Positions 43,027 through 51,791 of a stretch of 64,000 nucleotides of DNA are shown here, piece by piece. The notes beneath the pieces were generated by a model. The model was not told the origin of the DNA. It ran no database searches and worked only from the letters and a program-made list of their open reading frames with translations. Position 1 is the stretch's first letter. Each line of letters starts with the position of its first letter. Source of the DNA: SMYC01 sp965197495 (GTDB lineage Bacteria; Acidobacteriota; Vicinamibacteria; Marinacidobacterales; SMYC01); the NCBI GenBank assembly GCA_965197495.1, contig OZ240210.1:7378001-7442000 (forward strand). The letters are read 5' to 3'. A program made the position numbers and the translations under genes.

Positions 43027-44478
43027 CCTGTCCAGAAACACCATAACTTGTGGTGTGCGAGAGACCTACCGAAGATGTGGGTATTATACGTTTTCGGAAG
43101 GGGCTTCGTGGGGTTGAGAGCGAATGAAAATCTTGGACGAAACGAGAGGCGAATTGTTAGCCCTAATCGAACAATAATTCATGACGCTAGCGCGAGTTCG
43201 ATTCTTTCAAAGAGTGTCTGAGTGGAGGAGTTTGTGGCCATTCGGAGCGCGTTTCGACCACTAACGCGAACGAGGCGGCCGGCTTTGTTGATGATGCGGA
43301 AGCGGATGGTGCGGATGGTGTGCAGCAGATGGGTGCATGTACGCTTTCGAGAGATGCCTTTCGTTTCAGCGATGGTGTCGAGCTGAAAGCTGCGACACAG
43401 GTTGTGTGCGAGCACGTTCAACTGTTGCCAGGCGCTATTGGCGGCATAGTTTTTAGTGGGCACGACGTCGAGAGCGAACTGGCTGCGCAATTCGGCGAAG
43501 GTTTTCTCTTGGCCGCCTCGCCCAGCAGCGAAGTACCAAAGGCGTTGGACGGTGAGCGATTTGTTGGTGGCGACGGCTGAGTACTCGAAGTAGCCGTCGT
43601 CTGGAGAAAACAGGTCGAGCTGGAAGTTCTTCGCCGTTCGATGTCGAACTCGCTTCCGATAGATCGCGATCCGGACGGTGATATTCCAGGGCTCGATGAA
43701 GTGTTTGATGGAGAAGCCGTCGATTTCGTCACTCACGCGGTGCCATCGCTTGCGCCCAGCGACGACCTCCTTTAGGCCGAGCCACGGCCAGAACGGAGCC
43801 TTGATCGCGAACTCGCTTCGGGAGCGCTCTAGCCTCTTGAGAATCTTTTCGTTGAAAAACGCGGCGTCCGTGCGGAATTCCAGCTTTCGAGACCGACCGA
43901 ACTGGCCCCGTAGCTCGCCTATCAGTTCCCGTAGAAACGCATCGGCACCCTTGGAGTCGTGAACGTTGCCAGGACGATTTCTGGATTTGAGAATCTGGCC
44001 CGTCTGAGCCAGGTGAGCGAACAAAGGGTAGTAACTTTTATTCTTCTTGCGATGAGGATTGAATCCTCGAAACGCCCATCCAACCTGATTGCCTGCCTGA
44101 ACCACGGTGCCGTCCATATCTACCGTCAGACGGTTCAGACCCAATCGCTCGACCTGCTCGTGGACCAATACACCGTTCAACTCCGATAGGCCCTTGAGCC
44201 GCTCTCCCGTGAATTGCTTCAGCCAATTCACGATCGTCGGACGGCTCGGTAGTCTTCTCAACCCACAGAAGCGAAGCAGCATCGGGTCATCACAGACATA
44301 CTGCAGGTGCTCTAGACGACGAGCTCCCACGAGCAGCATCCCAACCAACACCAGAACCAGTCGGACGCTCCCGTAGTCCGACCGAATGCCTTTTCCTCTG
44401 CACGCCTTTCCTACCCGGCGGCTTAGCTCAACGCGGCGCAAATATCGTGAAAACAGTTCCAGTCCACCAAACGAGCTC
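43027..44478 (-). mobile_element. IS1380-family element, 5' end replaced
   Basis: The element begins just after the MDR gene, with CCTGTCCAGAAACACC at about 43027 as likely left terminus. It contains an IS1380-type transposase on the minus strand. At about 44478 the transposase frame runs straight into an ISNCY-like transposase fragment, so the normal upstream end of IS1380 is missing or the two elements recombined. No target duplication was identified. Confidence 0.75.
43179..44441 (-). CDS. IS1380-family transposase
   Basis: The 420-residue DDE transposase carries LTVDMDGTVVQAGNQVGWAFRG (first Asp), the family signature YYPLFAHLAQTGQILKSRNRPGNVHDS, FRTDAAFFNEKIL (second Asp region) and GGQEKTFAELRSQFALDVVPTKNY (Glu region). 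It is annotated from the TTG at 44441. The frame remains open upstream with family-like sequence (SSFGGLELFSRYLRRVELS) to about 44478. The true N-terminus is therefore probably lost at the junction with the ISNCY fragment. Confidence 0.88.
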   Translation of the reverse strand: MRRVELSRRVGKACRGKGIRSDYGSVRLVLVLVGMLLVGARRLEHLQYVCDDPMLLRFCGLRRLPSRPTIVNWLKQFTGERLKGLSELNGVLVHEQVERLGLNRLTVDMDGTVVQAGNQVGWAFRGFNPHRKKNKSYYPLFAHLAQTGQILKSRNRPGNVHDSKGADAFLRELIGELRGQFGRSRKLEFRTDAAFFNEKILKRLERSRSEFAIKAPFWPWLGLKEVVAGRKRWHRVSDEIDGFSIKHFIEPWNITVRIAIYRKRVRHRTAKNFQLDLFSPDDGYFEYSAVATNKSLTVQRLWYFAAGRGGQEKTFAELRSQFALDVVPTKNYAANSAWQQLNVLAHNLCRSFQLDTIAETKGISRKRTCTHLLHTIRTIRFRIINKAGRLVRVSGRNALRMATNSSTQTLFERIELALAS

Positions 44479-45418
44479 AGGTTCTCTTGTGGCCGTAGAG
44501 AGTCTCGGGCCGGTCTTTGCGAATAATGTCGGTGTGTTCTTCGAAGATAGAAACGACCTTTTCCTCCGCAGGCACACGCTCTTCGTCGATCACTCGGCGT
44601 TGGGTTTGGTTGATGACTTTCTTGGTGAGGACGAGAAAGTGCTCAAAATCCGCGGCGATCCTCTCCGCGCTCGCTCGCTTCACCGGCTCGGTCAAGCCCG
44701 ACTCTTCCAACTGTGCTGCAACGCGTTGAGCGGAGCGATAGGTTTCTTCCGTCACCTTCAGTAGATCTCGATAGACGCGACGCCTTTGTTGCTTATCCTT
44801 CGCGTTCAGAACTCCCAGTCGACGTCTCTTCGCTCGACGCGTTCGATTGCCGAAGACCACTACTGTACCCAGCAGTTCGCGAGCTCGGCACATCACGCGA
44901 GTGAGAACCCGAACACAGTCATAAAGAAGCTCGGAGTCTGTAGGCGGATGAATGTTTGATTCCACTACCGTGCAGTCCACTCGTACTTTTCTTCCCTTTT
45001 CGATCCCAGCATCCTCGGCAACGCTCACCAGCTCTCGGTTGATCTGCTCCAGCGTTTCGAACTTCACGGCTTTGATGTTTGCTGCTAGGGTCGACTTCGA
45101 CGGGGTCGGCTCTATGATGCCGAGCTGGCAAAACGTCCGATAGCTTCGAGAGTCTGCCAAGTGAAACGCCAGCTCCCGATAGGTGAACTGATTCAGCTGC
45201 TTCACCAACAACGCCCGGAGAACCTGCTCCGCGCTCATTCCCCCACGACCAACATCGCTCCCTGCCGGTGGGGTGACCGACCTTAGGTCTTGCAGTACCA
45301 GCTCATTGAGCTTAGGATGGGCATCGAGTAGCGACGAGATCGTTTCGAGCTCGCGTGCGTGCTCCGGCTCCAGCCAGGGCTCACGTAGATTTGGCTGTGG
45401 GTTGATCGTTTTTCGCAT
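44477..45418 (-). CDS. ISNCY-type transposase, C-terminally truncated
   Basis: The 313-residue N-terminal part of a transposase carries LNELVLQDLRSVTPP, LRALLVKQLNQFTYRELAFHLADS, KVRVDCTVVESNIHPPTDSELLYDCVRVLTR and DRPETLYGHKRT. DUF772-type N-terminus and the phrase VDCTVVESNIHPPTDS are typical of ISNCY/ISDol1-like transposases. The C-terminal catalytic part is replaced by the IS1380 element at 44477. Likely inactive. Confidence 0.8.
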   Translation of the reverse strand: MRKTINPQPNLREPWLEPEHARELETISSLLDAHPKLNELVLQDLRSVTPPAGSDVGRGGMSAEQVLRALLVKQLNQFTYRELAFHLADSRSYRTFCQLGIIEPTPSKSTLAANIKAVKFETLEQINRELVSVAEDAGIEKGRKVRVDCTVVESNIHPPTDSELLYDCVRVLTRVMCRARELLGTVVVFGNRTRRAKRRRLGVLNAKDKQQRRRVYRDLLKVTEETYRSAQRVAAQLEESGLTEPVKRASAERIAADFEHFLVLTKKVINQTQRRVIDEERVPAEEKVVSIFEEHTDIIRKDRPETLYGHKRT

Positions 45419-45515
45419 TTAGGGCTGGTCTCCTTTGGAGTTAAGTCATTTAGAATCGGATGTTTTCAACGACACGATCCTAATCGACACCCCCTCAGAA
45501 GACTAGCCCTAAATT
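44477..45515 (-). mobile_element. ISNCY-type element fragment
   Basis: The fragment carries the truncated transposase. Its outer end is marked by AGACTAGCCCTAAAT at 45500-45514. An inverted copy of this end, ATTTAGGGCTGGTCT, overlaps the transposase start at about 45417-45431, so the ~100 bp leader could form a long stem-loop. The other end is lost at the IS1380 junction. Confidence 0.65.
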
Positions 45516-45567
45516 TGCGATTTCTCCTTTTTTCTCAATCCCTTACAGGCTTCAGGACGGGTACTAG

Positions 45568-46284
45568 CTAGCCATCGGCTACCTGCTCTCGGCTATCGGG
45601 AATATTAAGGCGTCGGCGGCAGTAGAATACAGCCGCGTAGAAAAACGGCGTATCCAGTAGGGCAAAGATCCATTTGAACATCACGCCGTTCATGAAGAGC
45701 TCGGGGAAGCGTTCCCACGTCACCCCCGGGGTCCCCAGAGCTGCCAGGAGGCCGTTCACGAGAGCCGTGTCCACGACTTGAGAAGCGATGGTGCTCGCGT
45801 TGTTCCGAAGCCACAAGTGCTTGCCCTTCGTGAGCCGTTTCCAGAAGTGGAACAGGTGGATATCGAGGTACTGCGCGCCTAGATAGGCCACCATCGAGGC
45901 GCTCACGCCGGCCCACTGGAGGCCGAAGACTTTCGAGAACGCCGCGTCATCGACGGGGCTCCACGAGGTCGCTTCCACGAGCGACGAGAGGAGCACGAGG
46001 CCCGTCACGAAGAGGCTCGCAACGAGGCCGCTCGTGACGACGCGGTCCGCCCGTTGTTTGCCGTAAATCTCAGAGAGGATGTCCGTGACGAGAAACGTCA
46101 CGGGGTAGGCCAAGATCCCCACCGACTGCTGGAAGATCAACGGCTCACCAAACCACGGGATCTCCCAGGTGAAAAACTTCTGGAAGATCAGATTGCAGGC
46201 GATGAGCGCCGCGATGAAGATCGCGGCGAGGATGAGATAGAGCTGCTCGTAAGCGGCGCTCGTGTTGGTGTCGGGCTGGCTCAC
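45568..46284 (-). CDS. Queuosine precursor transporter (YhhQ family)
   Basis: The 238-residue membrane protein has about six TMs. Family hallmarks are IAALIACNLIFQKFF, GILAYPVTFLVTDILSEIYGKQRADRVV and NNASTIASQVVDTALVNGLLA. YhhQ-type transporters import preQ0/preQ1 for queuosine synthesis. The start is the GTG at 46284, overlapping the upstream stop (GTGA), because the family sequence begins right there (SQPDTNTSAAYEQLY). Intact. Confidence 0.9.
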   Translation of the reverse strand: MSQPDTNTSAAYEQLYLILAAIFIAALIACNLIFQKFFTWEIPWFGEPLIFQQSVGILAYPVTFLVTDILSEIYGKQRADRVVTSGLVASLFVTGLVLLSSLVEATSWSPVDDAAFSKVFGLQWAGVSASMVAYLGAQYLDIHLFHFWKRLTKGKHLWLRNNASTIASQVVDTALVNGLLAALGTPGVTWERFPELFMNGVMFKWIFALLDTPFFYAAVFYCRRRLNIPDSREQVADG

Positions 46285-46658
46285 GTGAAGACGGCTTCCG
46301 TCTCCTTGTTCACCAAGACCCAGAGACCGTAGATCCCGAGCGCCGTACCAAAAGGAAAGTTCAGCAAGTTGAGCGCCGAGAGGATCAACCCGCCGATGCG
46401 AGCCCAGCTCTGAAACTTCACGAGCCCGATACCCACCGCGAGGCCCGGAATCGACAAGACGGCGATGATGGTGAAGAGCATGACGGCCAGGACACCGAGG
46501 ATCGGCACGGCAACGGCCGCCTCCGGCTCTTGCTCCGAGACTATGCTCACGACCCCGGCGGCGCCACCGAAAAGCACGAGCATCGCGACCGCGGCAACCA
46601 TCCCGAGCACACCAAAGGCAATGTAGAGCACACCGAGTATCGAGACATGCTGTTTCAT
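46281..46658 (-). CDS. Small four-TM membrane protein
   Basis: The 125-residue protein has four hydrophobic segments (ILGVLYIAFGVLGMVAAVAML, VPILGVLAVMLFTIIAVLSIPGLAVGIGLV, IGGLILSALNLLNFPFGTALGIYGLWVLV). It resembles DUF4064/DUF2127-like uncharacterised proteins. It overlaps the YhhQ gene by 4 bp (GTGA), so the two are co-translated, but no link to queuosine is known. Confidence 0.75.
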   Translation of the reverse strand: MKQHVSILGVLYIAFGVLGMVAAVAMLVLFGGAAGVVSIVSEQEPEAAVAVPILGVLAVMLFTIIAVLSIPGLAVGIGLVKFQSWARIGGLILSALNLLNFPFGTALGIYGLWVLVNKETEAVFT

Positions 46659-46689
46659 CGTTCACGCACCTCTAAAGGGAAAAATATCA

Positions 46690-46735
46690 GGACTTCATTC
46701 CCAGCTTATTCCCACTTTATTCCCACTTATTCCAT
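46690..46735. repeat. Short tandem repeat TTATTCCCACT
   Basis: Three tandem, slightly varied copies of an 11-bp unit (TTATTCCCACT) lie between the small membrane protein gene and the NhaC-like remnant. They mark the 3' edge of that remnant and may be involved in its loss. Confidence 0.6.
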
Positions 46736-46840
46736 GAGCGTGCCGCCGAGAAGCGCCTCGAAGGTCCGGCGCGTCACGAGCGCGAGGACGAGCACAGAGA
46801 GCGCCGGGATCAGGCTGACGATCCCGGTATCCTCAGTCAC
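46727..46840 (-). pseudogene. NhaC-like Na+/H+ antiporter, N-terminal remnant
   Basis: The 37-codon frame from the GTG at 46840 reads DTGIVSLIPALSVLVLALVTRRTFEALLGGTLM and then stops. This matches the first transmembrane segment of NhaC-family antiporters (SLIPALxVLxLALxTRRTFEALLxG). The other ~450 codons are missing. The stop falls in a short tandem repeat. Confidence 0.6.
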
Positions 46841-46845
46841 GAGAT

Positions 46846-48729
46846 TTACTTCAAGAATTCTTCAGCCCAGCGCTCGAACACCATCAGTGGGAAGAGCTGG
46901 TGGGCGTGGTTGCGACTTCCAGCGACGTGCTCGCGCCGCAGGCGCGCGACTTCGGCCGGTTCGAAGACTCCGCGGGCGCGGATGCGCTCTTCGCTCAGAA
47001 GCTCGTCCATGAGCGGTCTCAGCTCGCGGCGGAGCCAGTTCTTGAGCGGGATGCTGAAACCTTCTTTGCGCCGGTGCAGGACGGCGTCCGGTAAAACGCC
47101 CGTCATCGCTTGCTTCAAAACGTATTTGCTCGTGCCATCCTCCCGGAGCTTCAGATGCCCGGGCATGCGGAAGGCGAGCTCGATGACGTCCCGATCGAGA
47201 AAGGGCGCCCTCGCTTCGAGTGAGGTGGCCATGCTCATGCGGTCGACTTTTACGAGGATGTCGTCGGACAAGAAGAGCTTGAAGTCAGCGAAGAGCTGGC
47301 GGTTCAGCAAATCGTCGCCACCCGCCCCGAGCGTTTCGAGCACGTGAAGTTTCGGGTCGTAGCTCGCGAGCGCCTCGGACAAGCTCGCGGTGTAGAGCCT
47401 CTTCTTCTGCTCTACAGGAAGGTGCCAGAGCCAGCGATAATGCTCGAGCTCGGGTGCGGCCTGGGTTCCCTCCAAGAAACGCTTGGCTTTGTTGACCAGG
47501 CCTTTTTTCTTCTCGCTCGGCGGCACCCATTCGCTCATCGCGTGGAGCAGGCGGAGCGCGTTCTTACCGGGAAAGCGTGCGAGCTTTTGGGCGAGCCGGT
47601 CGGCAACGTACCAATCGTAGCCCGCGAAAAGCTCGTCGCCACCGTCTCCCGACAGGACGACTTTGACTTCTTTGGCCGCCACTTGTGAGACGAGATAGGT
47701 CGGGAACAAAGAAACGTCGGCAAAGGGCTCGTCGAGATGGACGATGAGCTTGTCGAATAGCTCGGCGACATCGGCCGCGACCAACTCTTCGTGATGCTCG
47801 GTCGCAAAGAGCGATGCGATCTCGCGGGCATAGGCCGACTCGTCGTAGCTACTCTCCTGAAACGCGATCGAGAAGGTCTTGATCGGCCGCTCGGACGCCT
47901 CCGCCATCATGGCCACGACGGTGCTCGAGTCGATGCCGCCCGACAAGAACGCACCGAGAGGCACGTCCGACATCATCTGCGAGCGCACCGCGCGCCCGAG
48001 CGTTTCCCGAAGCTCCTCGATCCATTCGCGGTCACTTCGTCCGTCGACGACTTGGGCCGGCGGGCTCCAGTAGGGCCACGTCTTTACCTCGCCGTTCTCG
48101 ACCGACATCGCGTGCGCCGGCGGCAGCTTCGCAACACCTTTGAAGATCGAGAGCGGAGCGACGATGAACTCGTAGGTCAAGAAACAGTCGAGCGCTTCCG
48201 GGTTCAGCTCACGCGGCACGTCCGAGCGCGCCAGGAGCGATTTGATCTCCGAAGCGAAGACGACGTCTTCGCCGCCGTCGTAGTAGTAGAGAGGCTTCTC
48301 CCCTGCTCTGTCGCGCGCGGCCAATAGACGCCGACGCGCACCGTCCCAGAGCGCGAAAGCGAACTGTCCGTTCACCCGCTCGGTAACGCGGTCGCCCCAC
48401 TCTTCGTAGCCGTGGACGATGACCTCCATGTCGGAGCCCGTCCGGAAGCGGTGGCCTTTGCCCAGAAGCTCGTCGCGCAGCGCGCGATAGTTGAATATCT
48501 CGCCATTGCCGACGAAAGTGATCGTCTCGTCTTCGTTCTGAATCGGCTGGCGTCCGCCGGCAACGTCGATGATCGAAAGCCGCTTCAGGCCGAGCGCGAC
48601 GCCGGGGAGCGTGATGGTACCGGTGTCATCGGGGCCCCGGTGGTGAAGCTTTTCCACCATCCGCTCGATGACGGCAAGATCGGGTCGCCTCGTCGCGTCG
48701 CGAGCCACGACGCCCGCGATGCCGCACAT
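46846..48729 (-). CDS. AsnB-like amidotransferase (exosortase/EPS type)
   Basis: The 627-residue glutamine-hydrolysing asparagine-synthetase-like enzyme has a class II glutaminase domain with nucleophile Cys2 (MCGIAGVV) and NEDETITFVGNGEIFNYRALR. The synthetase domain carries the PP-loop LSGGIDSSTVVAMMAE (about 262) and SGDGGDELFAGY (about 365). The variant belongs to XrtA-associated amidotransferases, which amidate sugars or uronic acids in exopolysaccharide rather than making asparagine. It is the last gene of a four-gene minus-strand operon. Intact. Confidence 0.9.
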   Translation of the reverse strand: MCGIAGVVARDATRRPDLAVIERMVEKLHHRGPDDTGTITLPGVALGLKRLSIIDVAGGRQPIQNEDETITFVGNGEIFNYRALRDELLGKGHRFRTGSDMEVIVHGYEEWGDRVTERVNGQFAFALWDGARRRLLAARDRAGEKPLYYYDGGEDVVFASEIKSLLARSDVPRELNPEALDCFLTYEFIVAPLSIFKGVAKLPPAHAMSVENGEVKTWPYWSPPAQVVDGRSDREWIEELRETLGRAVRSQMMSDVPLGAFLSGGIDSSTVVAMMAEASERPIKTFSIAFQESSYDESAYAREIASLFATEHHEELVAADVAELFDKLIVHLDEPFADVSLFPTYLVSQVAAKEVKVVLSGDGGDELFAGYDWYVADRLAQKLARFPGKNALRLLHAMSEWVPPSEKKKGLVNKAKRFLEGTQAAPELEHYRWLWHLPVEQKKRLYTASLSEALASYDPKLHVLETLGAGGDDLLNRQLFADFKLFLSDDILVKVDRMSMATSLEARAPFLDRDVIELAFRMPGHLKLREDGTSKYVLKQAMTGVLPDAVLHRRKEGFSIPLKNWLRRELRPLMDELLSEERIRARGVFEPAEVARLRREHVAGSRNHAHQLFPLMVFERWAEEFLK

Positions 48730-48735
48730 AAAGGA

Positions 48736-49881
48736 TCAGACCCCGTTGCTCGAGAAGCGGGCGGCAAGTTTTTCGCCACCGAGCTCCGCGACGAACCGGA
48801 GGTAGGGAAATACACGCTTCATCGCGGCCGCGTTGACGAAGCACGGGCTCGCGCAGCTCGGACAGACTTTGTCGAGCACTTCCTGGCGCATGGCTAGATT
48901 CTTCCGGTCGTAGTAGAAGTCTCTCGGGTCACCGTCGCGCACGTTCCCGATGACGCGGCTATTCTCGCAATAGGTTATCTCGCCGTTTGGGTTCAGGAGA
49001 AGCCCCTGGTCCATCGACGGGCACGGCATCGTGCGCTTCATGCCGTTTTGGAACATCTTGACGTAGGCCTGGTACAAAAGCGCGTCCCCGTCCGCAAGGC
49101 CGGATTCCCGCACGCGCTTGCGAAAGAAATCGACGAGCTTGGGAAAATCCTCCTCCTTCAGATCCGTCGACTCGACGAGATCCATGTTCCCGAAGGCAAG
49201 CTCCGAGTAGCGCGCGATCGCGAAGACCACGCTCAAGTTCTCTTTCTTGCAAAGCTCGTAGATCCGGTTGCCCTCTTCGAGGTTTTTGGCCGTGAACGTA
49301 AACGAGACCCCGAAGTTGAAGAACTTCTTCTTCTGCAGCTCCTGCATCTCGCGGACCGTGTCCATGGCGCGCTCGAAGGCGTGCCACACACGACGGATGT
49401 CCTCGTGCGCGTCGCCCACGCCGTCGAGGCTGACCCGGGTTCCGAACATGAAGCCCCGCTCGTTGGCGACGTCGATGATGCGATCGAGCGTCGAGACGAC
49501 ACGGTCCTTCACGAAGCCGTTGGTGTTGAGGGTCATTTTCCGGAGCTTTGGCATGTTGTCCGCCATGATACGAACGATCTCGACCATGTCCTTCCGGAGC
49601 GTCGGCTCGCCGCCGGTGATGCCCACATATTCGACCGAGCGGAAGAGCTCGCTCGAGAACGCTTTTCGATATTCGTCCGTCGTCAAGTCGTCGTGGTACG
49701 GGAGCTTCCACGAGTTGCACATGACGCATTTGGAGTCGCACTTGTAGGAGACGTTGAAGATGAGCACGGTGGGCGCAATGGCTTTGAATCGGCCCACGAC
49801 CTGCGTCTTGAAGAAATCGGCCGGAAGCGACGGAAGGCTCGTCTTGAGGAGCTTGCCTACGTAGTGATTGTTTCCAAACAT
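48736..49881 (-). CDS. Radical SAM protein with SPASM-like C-terminus
   Basis: The 381-residue radical SAM enzyme has the [4Fe-4S] motif CDSKCVMC (about 49-56), the GGEP motif VGITGGEPTLRKDM, and a Cys-containing C-terminus (CPSMDQG, ITYCENS, KVCPSCASPCFVNAA) that may hold an auxiliary cluster. It resembles radical SAM enzymes found in polysaccharide loci. The reaction is unknown. It overlaps the acyltransferase gene by one base (TGATG) and precedes the amidotransferase by 6 bp. Confidence 0.88.
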   Translation of the reverse strand: MFGNNHYVGKLLKTSLPSLPADFFKTQVVGRFKAIAPTVLIFNVSYKCDSKCVMCNSWKLPYHDDLTTDEYRKAFSSELFRSVEYVGITGGEPTLRKDMVEIVRIMADNMPKLRKMTLNTNGFVKDRVVSTLDRIIDVANERGFMFGTRVSLDGVGDAHEDIRRVWHAFERAMDTVREMQELQKKKFFNFGVSFTFTAKNLEEGNRIYELCKKENLSVVFAIARYSELAFGNMDLVESTDLKEEDFPKLVDFFRKRVRESGLADGDALLYQAYVKMFQNGMKRTMPCPSMDQGLLLNPNGEITYCENSRVIGNVRDGDPRDFYYDRKNLAMRQEVLDKVCPSCASPCFVNAAAMKRVFPYLRFVAELGGEKLAARFSSNGV

Positions 49882-50651
49882 CAGCTTTTATTTGATTGGC
49901 GTCTATCGCGTACCAGCTTCGCGGGAACGCCGGCCGCGACGTAATAGGCGGGTACCTCGTCGAGTACGACCGCGCCCGCGCCAATAATAGCATGCTCGCC
50001 CAAATGAGCCCCGCCGCCCACGACCGCGTGGGCTCCGAGCCAGCAGCCGTCGCCGATCCGGATGGGAAGGCCGATGCGGCCCTGCTGCGACACAGGGATG
50101 TCGACACGGTCGTGCATGTGGTTGCCGCCCACGAGGTAGACATAGGCCGCGAGCATGACGTCCTTCCCAACCGTGATCTTGTCCGCGGAGAAGATTTCGC
50201 AGTTGAAGCCGATATTGGCCCGCTCTTCGAGGTGGATATCCCCGTTCTTGCACGAAAGGATCGTGTTCCGCCCGATGAAGACCCCGTCGTCGAGCTGGAT
50301 CCCCGTGTTGTCGACGCCCTTCGCGTCGAGGAGCACGTTGTCGTCCACCACCACGTCGTTTCCGATGCGGATTTTTCGCGGGTGGCGCAGCACGACATTT
50401 TGCCCGAACACGACGTTCCGGCCGCAGGCGCCGAGAAGACGCGGGTAGAGCTTGCTTCTGAGAAACAGCCCAAGGGCCCCCGGGACCCAAGCCGACAAGA
50501 GCATCACGAGCTCGTAGCCGACAATAGCTCCGAGCCCCGTTCGGCCGATGACGAGCTCGCTGTATTTTTGGATCTTGCTCTTATTGGCATCCGAGAGCTC
50601 TTTTTGGGCGATCGGGATACGCCCGTCATTAGGTTGCGTGGCTGAGTCCAT
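49881..50651 (-). CDS. Hexapeptide-repeat acyltransferase
   Basis: The 256-residue left-handed beta-helix acyltransferase starts at the ATG at 50651 (MDSATQPNDGRIP). Hexapeptide repeats run from about residue 85 (VVFGQNVVLRHPRKIRIGNDVVVDDNVL) to about 240 (IGDGCWLGAHAVVGGGAHLGEHAIIGAGAVV), with the active-site-like GGNHMHDR. The C-terminal AAGVPAKLVRDR is typical of maltose/galactoside-type acetyltransferases. It probably O- or N-acetylates a sugar of the glycan made by this operon. Confidence 0.88.
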   Translation of the reverse strand: MDSATQPNDGRIPIAQKELSDANKSKIQKYSELVIGRTGLGAIVGYELVMLLSAWVPGALGLFLRSKLYPRLLGACGRNVVFGQNVVLRHPRKIRIGNDVVVDDNVLLDAKGVDNTGIQLDDGVFIGRNTILSCKNGDIHLEERANIGFNCEIFSADKITVGKDVMLAAYVYLVGGNHMHDRVDIPVSQQGRIGLPIRIGDGCWLGAHAVVGGGAHLGEHAIIGAGAVVLDEVPAYYVAAGVPAKLVRDRRQSNKS

Positions 50652-50662
50652 TCCAGGCCATA

Positions 50663-51640
50663 TTAGACCCACCCGGCCTTTCGGTACCACTGAAGCGTTT
50701 GCTCGATGCCGTTCTCGAGGTCGACTTCGGGCGCCCAGCCGAGCTCCTTCTTGGCTTTGTCGATTTTGAACGCGCGATGCTTGAGAAAAAAATCGAGCCG
50801 GCGTCGGTAGAGCGGAGGCTCGATGCCGAGCGGCCGGCAAACATCCTCACAAATCGCCGCGACGGCGTAAAGCGGCATCGACGGCCAGCGGAAGCGCGGC
50901 GGCGCGACACCGGCCTTTTTCGCAATGAGTGCTATGATCTCGCGCACGGTGGCGTATTCGGAACCGGCAAGAATGAACGCTTCGCCAAAGGCGCTCGGGG
51001 TATCACTTGCCTGGATGAAACCGCGCGCAACGTCCTCCACATGCGTCAGGTGGTAGAACACATCTCCTTTGCCGATCATCGGAAAGCGTTTCTTGGCAAC
51101 GCCTCGAAAGAGCTTCAAAAAGCGGCGATCGCCGGGACCGTAAATGCCCACCGGCCGCAGCACGACCACGGGTAAGCCGCGATCCCGATGAAGCGCGAAA
51201 ACGACCCGCTCGGCTTCCACTTTCGTCTGTTGGTAGATGTCACCGGGATTGTAGGGAGAGGCTTCGTCGGCCGGAGGCTCCACTTCGCCGTGCACCCCGC
51301 AAGTGCTGCAATAGAGAAACGGGATGCCGCCTTCCCCGAGCGAGGCCTCGGCGAGAAGGCGCGTGCCTTCCACGTTGACCTCCCGGTAATAGCTATCCGG
51401 AAGCTTGGCTTGCCGGTAGACGGCGGCGATGTGGAAGATACGCTCGACCCCGGAAACTGCCGCGCGCAGACTCGCCGGGTTCGTAAGCTCGCCTTCGAAA
51501 CGCTCGACATCGAGGCCTTCGAGGAGCGACCGATCGCTCGAGCGGCGGATGAGGGCGAGGACCTCGTGGCCGGCCTCTCGGAGCAGACGGGCTAAGTGGC
51601 TTCCTGTGAACCCGTTAGCACCGGTGACGAGAACTTTCAG
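50663..51640 (-). CDS. NAD-dependent sugar epimerase/dehydratase (SDR)
   Basis: The extended SDR has about 325 residues. The nucleotide-binding motif VTGANGFTGSHLARLL is at the very N-terminus. The active-site YQQTK is in the context NPGDIYQQTKVEAERV, and substrate-domain features such as VVVLRPVGIYGPGD follow. The frame is open upstream to an in-frame TAA, and no ATG/GTG/TTG lies before the Rossmann motif. A CTG at 51640, seven bases after CAGGAG, is the best start. Calling the gene from the GTG at 51373 would delete the cofactor site. It is the first gene of the four-gene glycan operon. Confidence 0.88.
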   Translation of the reverse strand: MKVLVTGANGFTGSHLARLLREAGHEVLALIRRSSDRSLLEGLDVERFEGELTNPASLRAAVSGVERIFHIAAVYRQAKLPDSYYREVNVEGTRLLAEASLGEGGIPFLYCSTCGVHGEVEPPADEASPYNPGDIYQQTKVEAERVVFALHRDRGLPVVVLRPVGIYGPGDRRFLKLFRGVAKKRFPMIGKGDVFYHLTHVEDVARGFIQASDTPSAFGEAFILAGSEYATVREIIALIAKKAGVAPPRFRWPSMPLYAVAAICEDVCRPLGIEPPLYRRRLDFFLKHRAFKIDKAKKELGWAPEVDLENGIEQTLQWYRKAGWV

Positions 51641-51791
51641 TTGAGTCTCCTGCCGGCATTATAGGTGGCAAATGGGTGGCTCTCACCAATCATCCTGTGA
51701 TAGTCTACGCAATTTGGTCGGTCAATACGTAGGTTTTGCCGTGTCACTTGCGTGCTGGGCCACAACTCGACGCGGAGGTAGATCGACCCCT

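Noticed and set aside
46054..46332. Plus-strand ORF opposite the YhhQ gene.
   Set aside because: It is a shadow frame of a well-matched transporter and has no domain of its own.
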